Made by a program: the position numbers and the translations under genes
Assembly (NCBI GenBank): GCA_003524435.1
Contig: DQHP01000012.1
Span: 284 to 27,224, forward strand
Source of the DNA: Microbacterium sp.
Lineage (GTDB): Bacteria; Actinomycetota; Actinomycetes; Actinomycetales; Microbacteriaceae
Direction: 5' to 3'
DNA length: 26,941 nucleotides
The notes under the pieces: model-generated
The model's database searches: none
Seen by the model: the letters and a program-made list of their open reading frames with translations, nothing else
What the model was told of the DNA's origin: nothing
Shown: positions 25,717-26,941 of the stretch, piece by piece
Numbering within the stretch: position 1 is the stretch's first letter
How the letters are laid out: each line of letters opens with the position of its first letter

Positions 25717-25845
25717 TCGCTGCCTACCCACCACGACAGAAGCCTGCGACGCGATGTGCACGCCGACGAGGCTGGTCCCCACCGCGACGCCACTGCCTTA
25801 CTCGACCACGGCCGCATCCGTATCGGCTATCTCGGCAACAAGTAG
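25717..25845 (+). pseudogene. Protein-like C-terminal remnant, unidentified
   Basis: In the frame ending at TAG 25843 the translation reads RSLRRDVHADEAGPHRDATA, then LLDHGRIRIGYLGNK. It has a natural-looking protein end but no start codon in range and no family I can name. It may be the tail of a gene cut by a rearrangement. Low confidence. Confidence 0.22.
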
Positions 25846-25851
25846 TCGGTC

Positions 25852-25983
25852 GTGAAGAGCTGTAGAGTCTCGGCAGACCGGCAGGTGGTCGGCCGCTTAG
25901 AAACCTCCGAGGAGAACCACGGCGAGGAGTTCGTGTCTTCGCTGCTCCGCACGAATCGAAGGAGGTTACTGGATGGCTACTGA
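25852..25983 (+). CDS. Possible small ORF (43 aa) upstream of and overlapping the next gene
   Basis: A GTG-started frame reads MKSCRVSADRQVVGRL, then ETSEENHGEEFVSSLLRT, then NRRRLLDGY. Its stop overlaps the following ATG by 11 bp and it contains that gene's strong ribosome binding site. This is the layout of a coupled small gene or of the end of a truncated one. It lies in the same frame as the preceding remnant. No ribosome site of its own is visible. Confidence 0.25.
   Translation: MKSCRVSADRQVVGRLETSEENHGEEFVSSLLRTNRRRLLDGY
25959..25966 (+). promoter_or_regulatory. Strong ribosome binding site
   Basis: AAGGAGGT is a full match to the anti-Shine-Dalgarno core and lies 6 nt before ATG 25973. 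It is the best such site in the window and argues that the 107-residue ORF is, or was, a real gene start. Confidence 0.7.
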
Positions 25984-26296
25984 CTTCCACTCTCCTGATC
26001 AATTCGATCTCACGGCGAGTCGACGCGAACTAATTCTCGCGTGCCAGAATTCGAGTTCTCCTCGATTCTCGAGGATCGTTCAGATCGACGCGCTTCCGGG
26101 AGGACGCGCATTCCACTGCCTCCCCGGCGCTGCACGAATCGACGGTCCCTTTCCCCTGGATAAGTTCCTGAGCTTCGAAGGTGTCTACGTCGCCGACGAA
26201 GTTCCTGCATTCTTCGCGAACCATATCCTGTCCACCTACCATCGAGATATCACGCTCAGTCCGCATACTCGACCTGAACGTCCAGCACCCACGTGA
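25973..26296 (+). CDS. Hypothetical protein, probably truncated at its 3' end
   Basis: This 107-aa ORF starts at ATG with an excellent ribosome site. The first 95 residues look like a genuine soluble protein (for example PRFSRIVQIDALPGG, then DKFLSFEGVYVADEVPAFFA), but I know no family. The last dozen residues (SPHTRPERPAPT) are encoded by the complement of the VOC-like C-terminus that ends at 26256 on the minus strand. The original 3' end was therefore probably lost where the island meets the flanking DNA. If real, the product has an artificial tail. Confidence 0.5.
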   Translation: MATDFHSPDQFDLTASRRELILACQNSSSPRFSRIVQIDALPGGRAFHCLPGAARIDGPFPLDKFLSFEGVYVADEVPAFFANHILSTYHRDITLSPHTRPERPAPT

Positions 26297-26941
26297 CACC
26301 GAACCGGTCGGTCAGCATGCCGAAGCCCGGGCTCCACGCTGACGCGGCGAGCGGCTCGATGACCGCAGCACCATCCGCGAGTGTGTTCCAGTAGCCGGTG
26401 ACCTTCGCGAGAGTTTCTCCACGGTCGGGCTGGAAGAAAGTGCGATCATGCACGGGCCAACCGTTGACGAACGCCCCGCCCTCACCTTTCGCCGTCGAAC
26501 GCCCCCGCTCAATCGCGTTATCCAACCAATCAAAGTGCCCATCCACGGCCTGCATCGCCCGATCGGGATCACCATCCCGCACGGCCTCGTAGATCTCGAC
26601 GTGCAGCCCGTGCAGATGGTCACGCTCATCCAACGGAACTTCCCGCACCGTTGCAGTGAGTATGTTGCGCAGAATCTCGCCGAAGAACTGCAGACCAGGC
26701 ACCCCAGACGCCGCAACAAGGGCATCGTGGAAGACACGGTCGGCCTCACGGAACCCGTGATCGTCGACACTCTGGTGCATTGTGTCGAGCGCGACAGCCA
26801 TGCGCGCGAGATTGATGTGGTCGCCACGTCGGGCCGCCTGCCGCCCGGCCTCGCGCTTGAGCCCCACGCGAACGGGCATCATCGACCCGGGATCGAGGTT
26901 GTTGGCCATCATCCCCATCGCAAGCGCGTCGCCCGTCATGG
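26256..26941 (-). pseudogene. Chimera of a GntR-family (FCD) regulator and the C-terminus of a VOC/PhnB-like protein; runs off the window
   Basis: The minus-strand frame is open to the window edge, so the true start lies outside. The first 147 visible residues are an FCD ligand-binding domain of a FadR-type GntR regulator: EADRVFHDALVAASGVPGL, then HVEIYEAVRDGDPDRAMQAV, then DGHFDWLDNAI. They include the Asp/His positions that usually bind metal. From about residue 174 the sequence changes to the end of a vicinal-oxygen-chelate (glyoxalase/PhnB-like) protein: GYWNTLADGAAVIEPL, then SPGFGMLTDRFGVTWVLDV. No known family joins these. The 150-173 linker fits neither. An in-frame deletion between neighbouring genes is the simplest reading. 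The regulator part may still fold, but the VOC protein is lost. Confidence 0.75.

Noticed and set aside
1..26941. CRISPR array, tRNA or integrase/att sites
   Set aside because: No regularly spaced repeats, tRNA-like cloverleaf or recombinase motifs were found by eye on either strand; a computed repeat search would be needed to exclude short att duplications.

Overview
The window looks like a chromosomal segment of a high-GC Gram-positive actinobacterium, probably a member of the Micrococcales such as Microbacteriaceae. The basis is strong G/C third-position bias, frequent GTG starts, likely leaderless mRNAs, and actinobacterial-style housekeeping remnants at the edges. The genus cannot be fixed from sequence alone. 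No tRNA, integrase, transposase or CRISPR array was recognised.

The window is a defence island set between broken housekeeping genes. On the left (1-835) is a decayed peptide-type ABC transporter ATPase. Then come a PIN-like nuclease protein (1155-2636) and a DUF262-DUF1524 protein of the GmrSD type IV restriction class (2872-4740). A scar of about 850 bp follows, holding fragments of an ADP-ribosylglycohydrolase and of a zinc/NADP oxidoreductase plus a perfect 15-bp stem-loop. Next are two unnamed proteins (5604-6644 and 6951-7487) that each carry an R-N-x3-H motif typical of HEPN ribonucleases. A divergent pair follows: an HNH endonuclease on the minus strand (7540-8427) and a cytosine-5 DNA methyltransferase on the plus strand (8686-9870).

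The centre (9934-23663) is a complete, intact class 1 DISARM operon in canonical order: drmD (SNF2-like helicase), drmMI (adenine methyltransferase), drmA (helicase), drmB (DUF1998) and drmC (phospholipase D family). The genes overlap or nearly touch throughout. A hairpin that could end transcription lies 55 bp after drmC.

Downstream is a 491-residue protein of lower GC with a PD-(D/E)XK nuclease signature (24241-25716). Then come a protein-like remnant, a small ORF, and a 107-residue ORF with an excellent ribosome binding site (25973-26296). The minus-strand right edge (26256-26941) reads as a chimera of a GntR/FCD regulator and the C-terminus of a VOC/PhnB-like protein, which suggests a deletion joined two genes.

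The predicted activities cover several layers of anti-phage defence: modification and restriction of DNA (DISARM, HNH/C5 methyltransferase), restriction of modified DNA (GmrSD-like), and candidate RNA cleavage (PIN, two HEPN-like). DISARM is an established system. The less explained parts are the HEPN-like pair, the PD-(D/E)XK protein, and the C5 methyltransferase abutting a DISARM that already has its own adenine methyltransferase.
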